This document shows positions 22,999 through 30,621 of a stretch of DNA of 64,000 nt, piece after piece. The translations under genes were made by a program, and so were the position numbers. The notes under the pieces are model-generated. The model worked only from the letters and a program-made list of their open reading frames with translations, had not been told where the DNA came from and ran no database searches. Source of the stretch: Candidatus Allofournierella pullicola (GTDB taxonomy: Bacteria; Bacillota; Clostridia; Oscillospirales; Ruminococcaceae). Positions within the stretch are counted from its first letter, which is position 1. The number at the start of each line of letters is the position of its first letter. The stretch lies in the NCBI GenBank assembly GCA_019114225.1, contig DXFW01000022.1:1-64000 (forward strand), written 5' to 3'.

Positions 22999-23023
22999 AA
23001 AAGGGCGGCAGGCCGCCTTTTTT
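22999..23023 (+). terminator. Terminator after DUF4176 gene
   Basis: An A-tract, a GC stem built from GGGCGGC / GCCGCC, and six T, directly preceded by another small hairpin at 22981-22997. Confidence 0.65.
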
Positions 23024-23038
23024 CCCGGTGCGTCAGCC

Positions 23039-23068
23039 TTGACAAGCCTTTTCAAAAAGGCGTATACT
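23039..23068 (+). promoter_or_regulatory. Promoter of the SAM hydrolase / ECF operon
   Basis: TTGACA (23039-23044), an 18-base spacer and TATACT (23063-23068). The leader of about 40 bases is too short for a SAM riboswitch. Confidence 0.75.
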
Positions 23069-23110
23069 TAGATGTAATTTTTGTCTTATCGGAAGGATGT
23101 GTTTGCGAGT

Positions 23111-23965
23111 ATGGATCCGCTGATCCTTCAGTCCGACTTCGGTTATGCCGACGGCGCGGTGTGCGCCATGTACGGCGTGGCCCAGGGCGTTTGCCCCGAG
23201 CTGCGGGTGTTCGACCTCACCCACGACATTCCCCAGTACGACATCTGGGAGGCCAGCTACCGCCTGATCCAGACGGTGAGCTACTGGCCCGAAAACAGCG
23301 TGTTCGTCAGCGTGGTGGACCCGGGCGTGGGCTCCACCCGGCGCAGCATTGCGGTCAAGACCGCCGAGGGCCACTACATCATCACGCCGGACAACGGCAC
23401 CCTGACCCACATCAAGCGGATGTGCGGCATTGAGGAGGCCCGGATCATCGACGAGAGCGTGAACCGGCTGCCCAATTCCGGCGAGAGCTACACCTTCCAC
23501 GGCCGTGACATCTACGCCTACACCGGCGCGCGGCTGGCGTCCGGCGTCATCACCTTCGAGCAGGTGGGCCCCCAGGTGCCCGTGGACAGCGTCATCGAGC
23601 TGCCGGTCATCGAGGCGGAGTTTGAAAACGACGTCATCACCGGCACCATCGACGTGCTGGATGTGCGCTTCGGTTCGCTGTGGACCAACATCCCCCGGGA
23701 AATGTTCGCCAAGCTTGGCGTAAAGCACGGCGGCCGGGTGGAGGTGTCCATCGCCAACGACACCCGCACCCTCTACAAGAACATCATGGTCTATGCCAAG
23801 AGCTTTGCCGACGTGAACGTGGGCGAGCCGCTGCTCTACGTCAACAGCCTGGACTGCGTGGCCGTTGCCATCAACCAGGGCAGCTTCTCCAAGGCCTACA
23901 ACATCGGCACCGGCATCACCTGGCGCATTGCCCTGCGCAAAGCGCCCCGCATCGTCTACGAATAA
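23111..23965 (+). CDS. S-adenosylmethionine hydroxide adenosyltransferase (SAM hydrolase, DUF62)
   Basis: Family members split SAM with water into adenosine and methionine, related to fluorinase and chlorinase. The 284-residue protein starts MDPLILQSDFGYADGAVCAMYG, with the catalytic Asp-rich N-terminal loop. FDLTHDIPQYDI follows, then VVDPGVGSTRRSIAV (the SAM-binding loop), PDNGTLT, and FHGRDIYA. The ATG at 23111 is preferred: an upstream in-frame TTG at 23081 lacks a ribosome site, and AAGGAT lies between. It is followed by a complete ECF transporter on the same strand, suggesting import of a metabolite connected with SAM, adenosine or methionine. Confidence 0.9.
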   Translation: MDPLILQSDFGYADGAVCAMYGVAQGVCPELRVFDLTHDIPQYDIWEASYRLIQTVSYWPENSVFVSVVDPGVGSTRRSIAVKTAEGHYIITPDNGTLTHIKRMCGIEEARIIDESVNRLPNSGESYTFHGRDIYAYTGARLASGVITFEQVGPQVPVDSVIELPVIEAEFENDVITGTIDVLDVRFGSLWTNIPREMFAKLGVKHGGRVEVSIANDTRTLYKNIMVYAKSFADVNVGEPLLYVNSLDCVAVAINQGSFSKAYNIGTGITWRIALRKAPRIVYE

Positions 23966-24054
23966 GGCGGTGCGCTTCCTTTGATTCTCCGCAGAAGGGG
24001 CGGTCCCTTTTGCCGGTGAATAGTCTTTGTTTTATAACGTGAGGAGTGTGCAAC

Positions 24055-24603
24055 ATGAAAAATTCTTCCATCAAGACCGTGGTCGCGGTGGGCATCGGCG
24101 CCGCCCTGTTCTTTGTGCTGGGCCGCTTCGTGGCCATCCCCAGCGGCATCCCCAACACCAACATCAGCCTGCAGTACGCCATTCTGGGCATGCTGGCCGC
24201 CCTGTACGGCCCTGTGGCCGGCGGCCTGATCGGCTTCATCGGCCATACCCTGATCGACCTGTCCTGGGGCGGCAGCCCCTGGTGGAGCTGGGTCATCGCC
24301 TCCACCCTGGTGGGCGTGATCGTGGGCCTGACCGCCAAAAAGATGGCTCTGTCTGAGGGCGACTTCGGCAAGGGCAAGGTGGTGCTGTTCGCCGTGGCCA
24401 ACGTGGTGGCCAACGCCATCTCCTGGCTGCTGGTGGCTCCCGGCCTGGATATCCTCATCTACGCCGAGCCCGCCGACAAGGTGTTCACCCAGGGTGCCTT
24501 CGCCGCCATCGCCAACAGCCTGACCGCCGTCATCGTGGGCGGCCTGCTGGTGGCTGCTTTCTGCAAGACCATCGCCAAGAAGGGCTCGCTGGACAAGGAG
24601 TGA
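24055..24603 (+). CDS. ECF transporter substrate-binding (S) component, UPF0397 family
   Basis: A 182-residue membrane protein with about five helices. MKNSSIKTVVAVGIGAALFFVLGRF at the N-terminus (residues 1-25), NTNISLQYAILGMLAALYGPVAGG and FIGHTLIDLSWGGSPWWSW are the UPF0397 signatures. S components give substrate specificity to energy-coupling-factor importers; the substrate of UPF0397 members is not firmly known. The ATG at 24055 follows GAGGAG by eight bases. The ATPase and T components lie downstream. Confidence 0.9.
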   Translation: MKNSSIKTVVAVGIGAALFFVLGRFVAIPSGIPNTNISLQYAILGMLAALYGPVAGGLIGFIGHTLIDLSWGGSPWWSWVIASTLVGVIVGLTAKKMALSEGDFGKGKVVLFAVANVVANAISWLLVAPGLDILIYAEPADKVFTQGAFAAIANSLTAVIVGGLLVAAFCKTIAKKGSLDKE

Positions 24604-24671
24604 GCTCCTTTTTCCCGGCACATCGCCCGTCGGAACGCTTGTGCGGCAAGCCGTTTCGGTGCGTTTTGCAT

Positions 24672-24698
24672 CGGGGGCAGGGCAGTGCCCTGCCCCCG
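24672..24698 (+). other. Hairpin between S component and ECF ATPase genes
   Basis: CGGGGGCAGGG / CCCTGCCCCCG, an 11-bp stem with a 5-base loop, then a T-rich but interrupted tail. Probably a partial terminator that lets the S component be made in excess of the energising module. Confidence 0.6.
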
Positions 24699-24735
24699 TT
24701 TCCTTTGATTTTTTAAACTGCGAGGAGCGCTGTCT

Positions 24736-26448
24736 ATGGACCCCATCATTTCCTTCCGGGATTTCACCTTCCAGTACCGCGCCCAGGCCCGGCCCACCCT
24801 CTATAACATCGACCTGGACATCTATCCCGGTGAAAAGATTTTGATCGCCGGGCCCTCCGGCTCGGGCAAATCCACCCTGGCCAGCTGCATCAACGGGCTC
24901 ATCCCCTTCAGCTACCCAGGCGAATCCTCCGGCACCCTGACGGTGGACGGCATGGAGGCGAAAAAGGAGAGCATTTTTGCCCTGTCCAAATCGGTGGGCA
25001 CGGTGCTGCAGGACCCGGACGGCCAGTTCATCGGCCTGACGGTGGCCGAGGACATCGCCTTCGCGCTGGAAAACGACTGCGTGCCTCAAAAAGAAATGCA
25101 CGCCGCCGTGGCCCGCGCCGCGGGGCTGGTGGACGTGGACCGTCACCTGGGCTTTGCGCCCCACGAGCTTTCCGGCGGGCAGAAGCAGCGGGTGAGCCTG
25201 GCGGGCGTGATGGTGGACGCGGTGAAGATCCTGCTGTTCGACGAGCCGCTGGCCAACCTTGACCCCGCGGCGGGCAAGCAGACCATCGAGCTCATCGACC
25301 GCATTCAGAAAGAGACGGACACCACCGTGCTCATCATCGAGCACCGGCTGGAGGACGTGCTCTGGCGCAGCGTGGACCGTATCGTGCTGATGGAAGAAGG
25401 CCGTATCGCCGCCGACCTGCGCCCGGACGAGCTTTTGTGCTCGCCGCTGCTGGCGGAGGCGGGCATTCGCGAGCCCCTCTACCTCACGGCGCTGAAATAC
25501 GCCGGCGTGACCCTCACGCCGGACAAAAAGCCCGCCCACCCGGACACGCTGAAGCTCACCGAAGCCGACAGGGACGCGGTGCGCGCCTGGTACCACGCGG
25601 CCCCCGCCCCGGCCCCGGCCCCCGAGCAGCCGGTGCTGCTGGAGGTGAAAGACCTGAGCTTTGGCTACACCAAGGGCCGCACCACCCTGCAGAACATCTC
25701 CTTCGCCGTGCGCAAGGGGGAGATGGTGAGCATTGTGGGCCGCAACGGCGCGGGCAAATCCACCCTCTCAAAGCTCATCTGCGGCTTTGAGGCTCCCGGC
25801 TCCGGCACCATCCTGCTGGACGGGCGGGACATCACCGGCGACACCATCCGCCAGCGGGCGGGGCGGATCGGGTATGTCATGCAGAACCCCAACCAGATGA
25901 TCTCCAAGACCATGATCTACGACGAGGTGGCCCTGGGTCTTGTGCAGAGCGGCCTTGCCGCCGACGAAGTGCGCGCGAAGGTGGAGGACACGCTGAAGAT
26001 CTGCGGGCTCTATCCCTTCCGCAACTGGCCGGTGAGCGCCCTGAGCTTCGGCCAGAAAAAGCGGGTGACCATCGCCAGCGTGCTGGCGCTTGGCCCGGAC
26101 GTCATCATCCTGGACGAGCCCACCGCCGGGCAGGACTTCCGCCACTACACCGAGATCATGGAGTTTTTGCGGGGGCTGAACGCGCAGGGCGTGACCGTTC
26201 TGATGATCACCCACGACATGCACTTGATGCTGGAATACACCCCCCGGGCGCTGGTGTTCAGCGACGGGCGGCTCATTGCGGACCACTCCGCCGCCGAAGT
26301 TCTGTGCGACCCCGCGCTCATCGAGCGGGCGGCCCTGAAGGAGACCAGCCTGTTCACCCTGGCAAAAGCGTGCGGCATCGAGCCGCCGGAGGCCTTTGTC
26401 CAGCGGTTCATCGACTTTGACCGGGAGGTGCGCGCTCATGGCTGCTAA
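24736..26448 (+). CDS. ECF transporter duplicated ATP-binding protein
   Basis: Two ABC ATPase domains in one 570-residue chain. Domain 1 has Walker A GPSGSGKST, signature LSGGQKQRV and Walker B FDEPLANLD. Domain 2 (from about residue 300) has GRNGAGKST, LSFGQKKRV and LDEPTAGQD. Fused EcfA1-EcfA2 proteins energise vitamin-type ECF importers. The 3' end overlaps the T component gene by 11 bases. Confidence 0.95.
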   Translation: MDPIISFRDFTFQYRAQARPTLYNIDLDIYPGEKILIAGPSGSGKSTLASCINGLIPFSYPGESSGTLTVDGMEAKKESIFALSKSVGTVLQDPDGQFIGLTVAEDIAFALENDCVPQKEMHAAVARAAGLVDVDRHLGFAPHELSGGQKQRVSLAGVMVDAVKILLFDEPLANLDPAAGKQTIELIDRIQKETDTTVLIIEHRLEDVLWRSVDRIVLMEEGRIAADLRPDELLCSPLLAEAGIREPLYLTALKYAGVTLTPDKKPAHPDTLKLTEADRDAVRAWYHAAPAPAPAPEQPVLLEVKDLSFGYTKGRTTLQNISFAVRKGEMVSIVGRNGAGKSTLSKLICGFEAPGSGTILLDGRDITGDTIRQRAGRIGYVMQNPNQMISKTMIYDEVALGLVQSGLAADEVRAKVEDTLKICGLYPFRNWPVSALSFGQKKRVTIASVLALGPDVIILDEPTAGQDFRHYTEIMEFLRGLNAQGVTVLMITHDMHLMLEYTPRALVFSDGRLIADHSAAEVLCDPALIERAALKETSLFTLAKACGIEPPEAFVQRFIDFDREVRAHGC

Positions 26449-27271
26449 CACCGTTTTGAACTATCTGCCGCGCAAGAGCTTTGTGCACTCGCTCACCGGC
26501 ACCACCAAACTGGCGTTTTTCCTGCTGTTCACCTTTGCCAGCATGATCACCTACGACACCCGGGTGCTCATCGGCCTGATGGCGGTGAGCTTCGCCGCCT
26601 TCAAGGCCAGCCGCATCAAGCTGCGGGAAGTGCGCTTCATGCTGGTGTTCATGCTGGTGTTCCTGATCCTGAACAACGTGTTCATCTATCTGTTCAGCCC
26701 GGAGCAGGGCGTGGAGATCTACGGCACCCGCCACGTCATCGTCACCCTGTTCTGGCGCTACACCATCACCTGGGAACAGCTGTTCTACACCCTGAACATC
26801 TCGCTGAAATACTTTGTGGCGCTGCCGGTGGCCATCCTGTTCATCTCCGCCACCGACCCCAGCGAGTTTGCCGCCAGCCTGAACTCCATCGGTGTTTCCT
26901 ACCGGGTGGGCTACTCGGTGGCCATCGCCCTGCGCTACATCCCCGACATCCAGCGGGATTACCACAGCATCAGCCAGGCCCAGCAGGCCCGCGGCGTGGA
27001 ACTGGGCAGCAAGGAAAAGCTCAGCGCCCGGCTGAAAAACTCGGTGAACATCCTTTTGCCGCTCATCCTTTCCAGCCTGTCCCGCATCGACACCATCAGC
27101 AACGCCATGGAGCTGCGGGGCTTCGGCAAGAACAAGAAGCGCACCTGGTATGTGCAGCGCCCCTTCGCCCGGGGCGACTGGCTGGTGCTGGCGCTGGGCG
27201 TGGGCCTTTTGGCCGCCAGCCTCATCATCACCTTCTGGGACGGCGACCGCTTCTTCAACCCCTTTGTGTGA
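26438..27271 (+). CDS. ECF transporter transmembrane (T) component
   Basis: A 277-residue integral membrane protein that couples the ATPase to the S component. Hydrophobic helices span about residues 22-130 and 245-265. The cytosolic coupling helices contain the characteristic Ala-Arg-Gly motif in QQARGVELG and a second charged helix in MELRGFGKNKKRT. The ATG at 26438 overlaps the ATPase stop. A terminator closes the operon. Confidence 0.93.
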   Translation: MAANTVLNYLPRKSFVHSLTGTTKLAFFLLFTFASMITYDTRVLIGLMAVSFAAFKASRIKLREVRFMLVFMLVFLILNNVFIYLFSPEQGVEIYGTRHVIVTLFWRYTITWEQLFYTLNISLKYFVALPVAILFISATDPSEFAASLNSIGVSYRVGYSVAIALRYIPDIQRDYHSISQAQQARGVELGSKEKLSARLKNSVNILLPLILSSLSRIDTISNAMELRGFGKNKKRTWYVQRPFARGDWLVLALGVGLLAASLIITFWDGDRFFNPFV

Positions 27272-27302
27272 GGCGGCTTTTGTCCCACCCGTTCAAAAAC
27301 AG

Positions 27303-27341
27303 ACCGCCCCGCCCGGCATTTGCCGGACGGGGCGGTTTTTT
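27303..27341 (+). terminator. Terminator of the ECF operon
   Basis: A long stem, ACCGCCCCG / CGGGGCGGT with inner CCGGCA / TGCCGG, followed by six T. Confidence 0.9.
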
Positions 27342-27530
27342 GCTGGGCTGCGCTCAGCGGGCGCTCACCTCGCTGATGTGCAAAAGACCGCTGTGCGGCC
27401 AGGGCGCGTTTCTCCTCTTTCTGCCATACAAATCAGCGCTGCGCAGGCAGCCGGACCCCTTCGCCGGGACACAAAATGCACAAGCAATCTCTCGCCAGAT
27501 TGTCGAAATAGACAAAATATTGCAACGGCA
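27342..27530. other. Intergenic stretch without a supported feature
   Basis: Between the ECF terminator and the LacI-type promoter I see no convincing gene, RNA or repeat; short open frames here have no ribosome site and no familiar protein pattern. Confidence 0.5.
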
Positions 27531-27559
27531 TTGACATTATTCGTGCGTATCGCTATAAT
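27531..27559 (+). promoter_or_regulatory. Promoter of the amino-sugar catabolic operon
   Basis: Near-perfect consensus: TTGACA (27531-27536), a 17-base spacer and TATAAT (27554-27559). Confidence 0.88.
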
Positions 27560-27568
27560 ACAGGTGAA

Positions 27569-27582
27569 TGAAAACGATTTCA
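27569..27582 (+). promoter_or_regulatory. LacI-family operator at the operon promoter
   Basis: TGAAAACGATTTCA, a near-palindrome with the central CG typical of LacI-family sites and fitting the cre consensus. It lies just downstream of the predicted transcription start, in a repressing position, so the adjacent LacI-type regulator probably controls its own operon here. Confidence 0.72.
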
Positions 27583-27639
27583 AACATTTCCGGGGCCTTT
27601 TCCTACAGCGAAATCAATTTTGTCAAGGGGTGATCCCTC

Positions 27640-28665
27640 GTGCCGACAGCAACAATAAAAGAAGTGGCTAAATTGGCGAACACATCGGCGGCGACTGTCT
27701 CGCGGGTGATCAACGATCTCGGCAACGTGACGCCGGAAAAGACGCAGGCGGTTCTGCGGGCCATCAAGGAGCTGGACTACAACCCCAATCACGCGGCCCG
27801 CAGCCTGGTCAAGCGCATGACCAACAGCATTGGTATCATCGTGAACAATCTTCACGACCCCTTCTTCTACGATCTGCTGCGCGGCTTTGAGGAAGGCGCC
27901 CTGCGCACCAGCTACAACGTCATGTTCTGCAGCGTGGTGAACGGCGACGCCGCCATGAAGGAAAAATACGTGCGGCTTTTGTCCAACGGCATTGTGGACG
28001 GGATCATCATGTACGGCTCCTACCTGACCGACGAAAGCGCGATCCATTCGCTGACCGAAAGCCGGATGAGAAGCTATGTGATGATCGAGAACGACATCAG
28101 CGAGCTTCGCTGCAACAAGCTGCTGGTGGACAACGTGGGCGGCGCGCGGCAGGCGGTGGAGTATCTGGTCTCCCAGAACCACCGGGCAATCGCCCACATC
28201 TGCGGCAACCCCAACAAAAAAGTCACCCAGGACCGCTGCAGCGGCTATGTGGCCACCATGCAGGAGCACGGGCTGGAGATCCGCGACAGCTACATCCAGC
28301 GCACCTCCTCGGATTACGCCTCGGGCTATGATTGCATGCGGCGGCTGCTGGCCCTGCCCGAGCGGCCGACGGCGGTGTTCTGCTCGGACGACGCGATCGC
28401 TTCCTACGCCATCCGCGCCGCGCTGGACTGCGGGCTGCGGGTGCCGCAGGATGTTTCCGTGGTCGGCTTCGACCACCAGACTGTGCTGCCCGACCGCTAT
28501 CGCGGGCCGGAGATCACCTCGGTGGAGCAGCCGCTGTACGACATCGGTGTGGACAGCGTCACCCTGCTCAGCAGCATTCTGGACCAGACCCGGGAGAACG
28601 ACCCGGTGACGAAGCTGTATCACACAAAACTGGTCATTCAGGAAACGGTGTGCAAACCGGAATAA
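27640..28665 (+). CDS. LacI-family transcriptional regulator
   Basis: A 341-residue regulator: the N-terminal helix-turn-helix ATIKEVAKLANTSAATVSRVIN (residues 4-24, one residue shorter when quoted by motif) with hinge helix, then a periplasmic-binding-protein-like effector domain (about 62-335) including SIGIIVNNLHDPFF and VSVVGFDHQ. The GTG at 27640 is the start, with AAGGGGTGA upstream. It heads the 14-gene operon and likely responds to a sugar or sugar acid handled by it. Operator at 27569-27582. Confidence 0.93.
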   Translation: MPTATIKEVAKLANTSAATVSRVINDLGNVTPEKTQAVLRAIKELDYNPNHAARSLVKRMTNSIGIIVNNLHDPFFYDLLRGFEEGALRTSYNVMFCSVVNGDAAMKEKYVRLLSNGIVDGIIMYGSYLTDESAIHSLTESRMRSYVMIENDISELRCNKLLVDNVGGARQAVEYLVSQNHRAIAHICGNPNKKVTQDRCSGYVATMQEHGLEIRDSYIQRTSSDYASGYDCMRRLLALPERPTAVFCSDDAIASYAIRAALDCGLRVPQDVSVVGFDHQTVLPDRYRGPEITSVEQPLYDIGVDSVTLLSSILDQTRENDPVTKLYHTKLVIQETVCKPE

Positions 28666-28684
28666 CTACATGGAGGTATGTCTG

Positions 28685-29473
28685 TTGGATTATCAGAGAA
28701 TGCTGGAGGGAAAGCGCGCGTTCATCACCACCGGCGCCCGCGGGATCGGCAAGGCCATTGCCGTTCTGTTCGCCCGCCAGGGCGCGGTGGTGGCCGTGGG
28801 CGGCCGTGACGACGCGGCGCTGGAGGAAACGCAGGCCGAGCTGCAGCGCTTCGACCCGCGTTGTCTGGCGCTGCACTGTGACCTGTCTGTTGCCGAGGAA
28901 ACTGAAAACGTTTGCAAGCAGCTTTTGGAGAAATGGGGCGGGGTGGACATCCTGGTGAACACCGTGGGCGTCAACCGCCACTGCACCGCTCATCTCTTTG
29001 ACGACGAGACCATGGCCACCCTGCTGGAGACCAATTATCTCAGCGGCCTGCGCTGCATGCGCCAGTTCGTTCCGGGCATGCTGGAGCGGGGATACGGCAA
29101 CATCATCAACATCTCTTCCATCCACAGCGAGATGAGCATGCCGGGATTCATGGTCTACGCGGGCACCAAGGGCGCGATGAACGCCGCCGCCCGGGTGATG
29201 GCCCTGGACTATGCGCGCACCGGTATCCGGGTGAACACCATCGCCCCCGGCCTGATCATGAGCGACAACATGCAGCGGGAGATCGACGAGTACGCCCCCG
29301 GCCACGACCGGGACGAATTCCTGGCCATGCTGGACCGCATGCAGCCCCTGGAGCCGGGCACCATGGAGGACGTGGCCAACGCGGCGCTGTTCCTTGCCAG
29401 CGACATGTCCTCCTACATCACCGGCCAGACCATCATGGTGGACGGCGGCGCCAGCATAAAGGCGCACCCCTGA
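28685..29473 (+). CDS. SDR family oxidoreductase, probable sugar dehydrogenase
   Basis: An NAD(P)-dependent short-chain dehydrogenase of 262 residues. The cofactor loop is TTGARGIGKA (residues 15-24); the structural motif is NTVG; and the catalytic Ser-144/145, Tyr-158 and Lys-162 lie in INISS and YAGTK. TTG at 28685 is taken as the start because GGAGG at 28672-28676 sits eight bases upstream; the ATG at 28670 lies on top of that ribosome site. In context it could oxidise an amino sugar at C1 to a lactone, or a sugar acid at another carbon. It is followed after 28 bases by the PLP enzyme. Confidence 0.85.
   Translation: MDYQRMLEGKRAFITTGARGIGKAIAVLFARQGAVVAVGGRDDAALEETQAELQRFDPRCLALHCDLSVAEETENVCKQLLEKWGGVDILVNTVGVNRHCTAHLFDDETMATLLETNYLSGLRCMRQFVPGMLERGYGNIINISSIHSEMSMPGFMVYAGTKGAMNAAARVMALDYARTGIRVNTIAPGLIMSDNMQREIDEYAPGHDRDEFLAMLDRMQPLEPGTMEDVANAALFLASDMSSYITGQTIMVDGGASIKAHP
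28903..28916 (+). promoter_or_regulatory. Intragenic LacI/cre-like site in the SDR gene
   Basis: TGAAAACGTTTGCA fits the consensus TGWNANCGNTNNCA and shares TGAAAACG with the promoter operator. Inside coding sequence, so it could be chance or an auxiliary operator. Confidence 0.35.
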
Positions 29474-29501
29474 AGCCCGGAACAAGGAGAGGAGACCCGC
29501 A

Positions 29502-30605
29502 ATGTCTGTGATCGAAGAGTTACAGATCACCCCTTACATCAACGCCCACGACACCTACACGGTGTACGGCGGCAGCCGGATGTCGGCCCGCACGCTGGAG
29601 GACATGCGCCAGATCGCGGCGGTGTTCGTGGATATGGAGGAGCTGCAGCTGCGCCTGGGGCAGGCGGCGGCACAGCTCACCAAAAACGAGGACGCCTTTT
29701 TCACCAACGGTTCCGCGGGGGCGCTCACCACTGCCGCCGCGGTGTGTATCTGCCGGGGCGATCCCTTCGTGTTCGCCCGGCTGCCCGCCGTGACCAAAGA
29801 CGCGCCCGACGAGATCATCCAGCTGCACTGCCAGCACAACGCCTACGACAAGGCGGTGGAGGCGGCGGGCGCAAAGATCGTGGAGATCGGCGACGCCGAC
29901 GAAACGCTGGAATTCGACCTGGACGGCCGGATCACCGAGCGGACGGCCGCCGTGTTCTACTACGCTTCCTCCCTTTACGCGCGGGGCTCGCTGCCGCTGG
30001 AGCAGGTGATCGAAACGGCCCACCGGCGCGGGGTGCCCGTGGTGGTGGACGCCGCCGCCCAGCTTCCCCCGGTGGAAAACCTGTGGCGCTACACCCAGGC
30101 GGGGGCGGACATGGTCATTTTCAGCGGCGGCAAAACGCTGTGCGGCCCCCAGGACAGCGGGCTGATCCTGGGCAAGCGCGAATGGATCGACCTCTGCCGC
30201 CGGTTCGGCTCGCCCAACCACGGCGTGTGCCGCGGGTGCAAGACCTCGCGGGAGGCCATGGTGGGGCTGTACAGCGCGCTGCGCCAGTATGTGGAACTGG
30301 ACCACGAGGAAAACCGCCACCGTCTGCTGGAGCGGATCGGACGGATCGCCGTCCGGCTGGAACAGCTGGAACAGGTACGGCTGGAAACCGTGCACCACGG
30401 CCCGGTGGGTCAGGATTATCCCCGGCTGTTCATCCATCTGGCAAGTCCGGCGCAGGCGCAGGCCGTGCACCGGGCCATGCGCGCCCGGCACACCTACATC
30501 GGCCTGGAAGGGGCTGCGGTCTATGTCAGCCCGCTCAACCTGACCGACGGGGAAGCGGACACCGTGGCGGCGCAGCTGACGGAAACCATTTGCGAAAGCA
30601 TGTGA
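29502..30605 (+). CDS. SelA/DgaE-like PLP enzyme, probable amino-sugar-acid ammonia-lyase
   Basis: A fold-type I PLP protein of 367 residues. The PLP lysine is Lys-211 in IFSGGKTLCGPQDSGLI, and Asp-183 in PVVVDAAAQLPP should hold the pyridine nitrogen. The GGK...GPQxxG pattern is that of the selenocysteine synthase-like family. That family includes D-glucosaminate-6-phosphate ammonia-lyase (DgaE), which makes 2-keto-3-deoxygluconate-6-phosphate. No selenium genes are adjacent, whereas KDG kinase, KDPG aldolase and two RidA genes are, so an ammonia-lyase on an unphosphorylated 2-amino-2-deoxy sugar acid giving KDG is the best reading. The exact substrate stereochemistry cannot be told. Confidence 0.8.
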   Translation: MSVIEELQITPYINAHDTYTVYGGSRMSARTLEDMRQIAAVFVDMEELQLRLGQAAAQLTKNEDAFFTNGSAGALTTAAAVCICRGDPFVFARLPAVTKDAPDEIIQLHCQHNAYDKAVEAAGAKIVEIGDADETLEFDLDGRITERTAAVFYYASSLYARGSLPLEQVIETAHRRGVPVVVDAAAQLPPVENLWRYTQAGADMVIFSGGKTLCGPQDSGLILGKREWIDLCRRFGSPNHGVCRGCKTSREAMVGLYSALRQYVELDHEENRHRLLERIGRIAVRLEQLEQVRLETVHHGPVGQDYPRLFIHLASPAQAQAVHRAMRARHTYIGLEGAAVYVSPLNLTDGEADTVAAQLTETICESM

Positions 30606-30621
30606 CAACAGGAGGCACGTT

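Noticed and set aside
22980-23110. SAM riboswitch ahead of the SAM hydrolase gene
   Set aside because: The leader after the TATACT promoter is only about 40 bases with no multi-helix fold; too short for any known SAM riboswitch.
29502-30605. Selenocysteine synthase (SelA) annotation
   Set aside because: The PLP motif is SelA-like, but no selB, selD or tRNA-Sec is nearby, and the protein is about 100 residues shorter than SelA; the catabolic context fits a DgaE-type enzyme.
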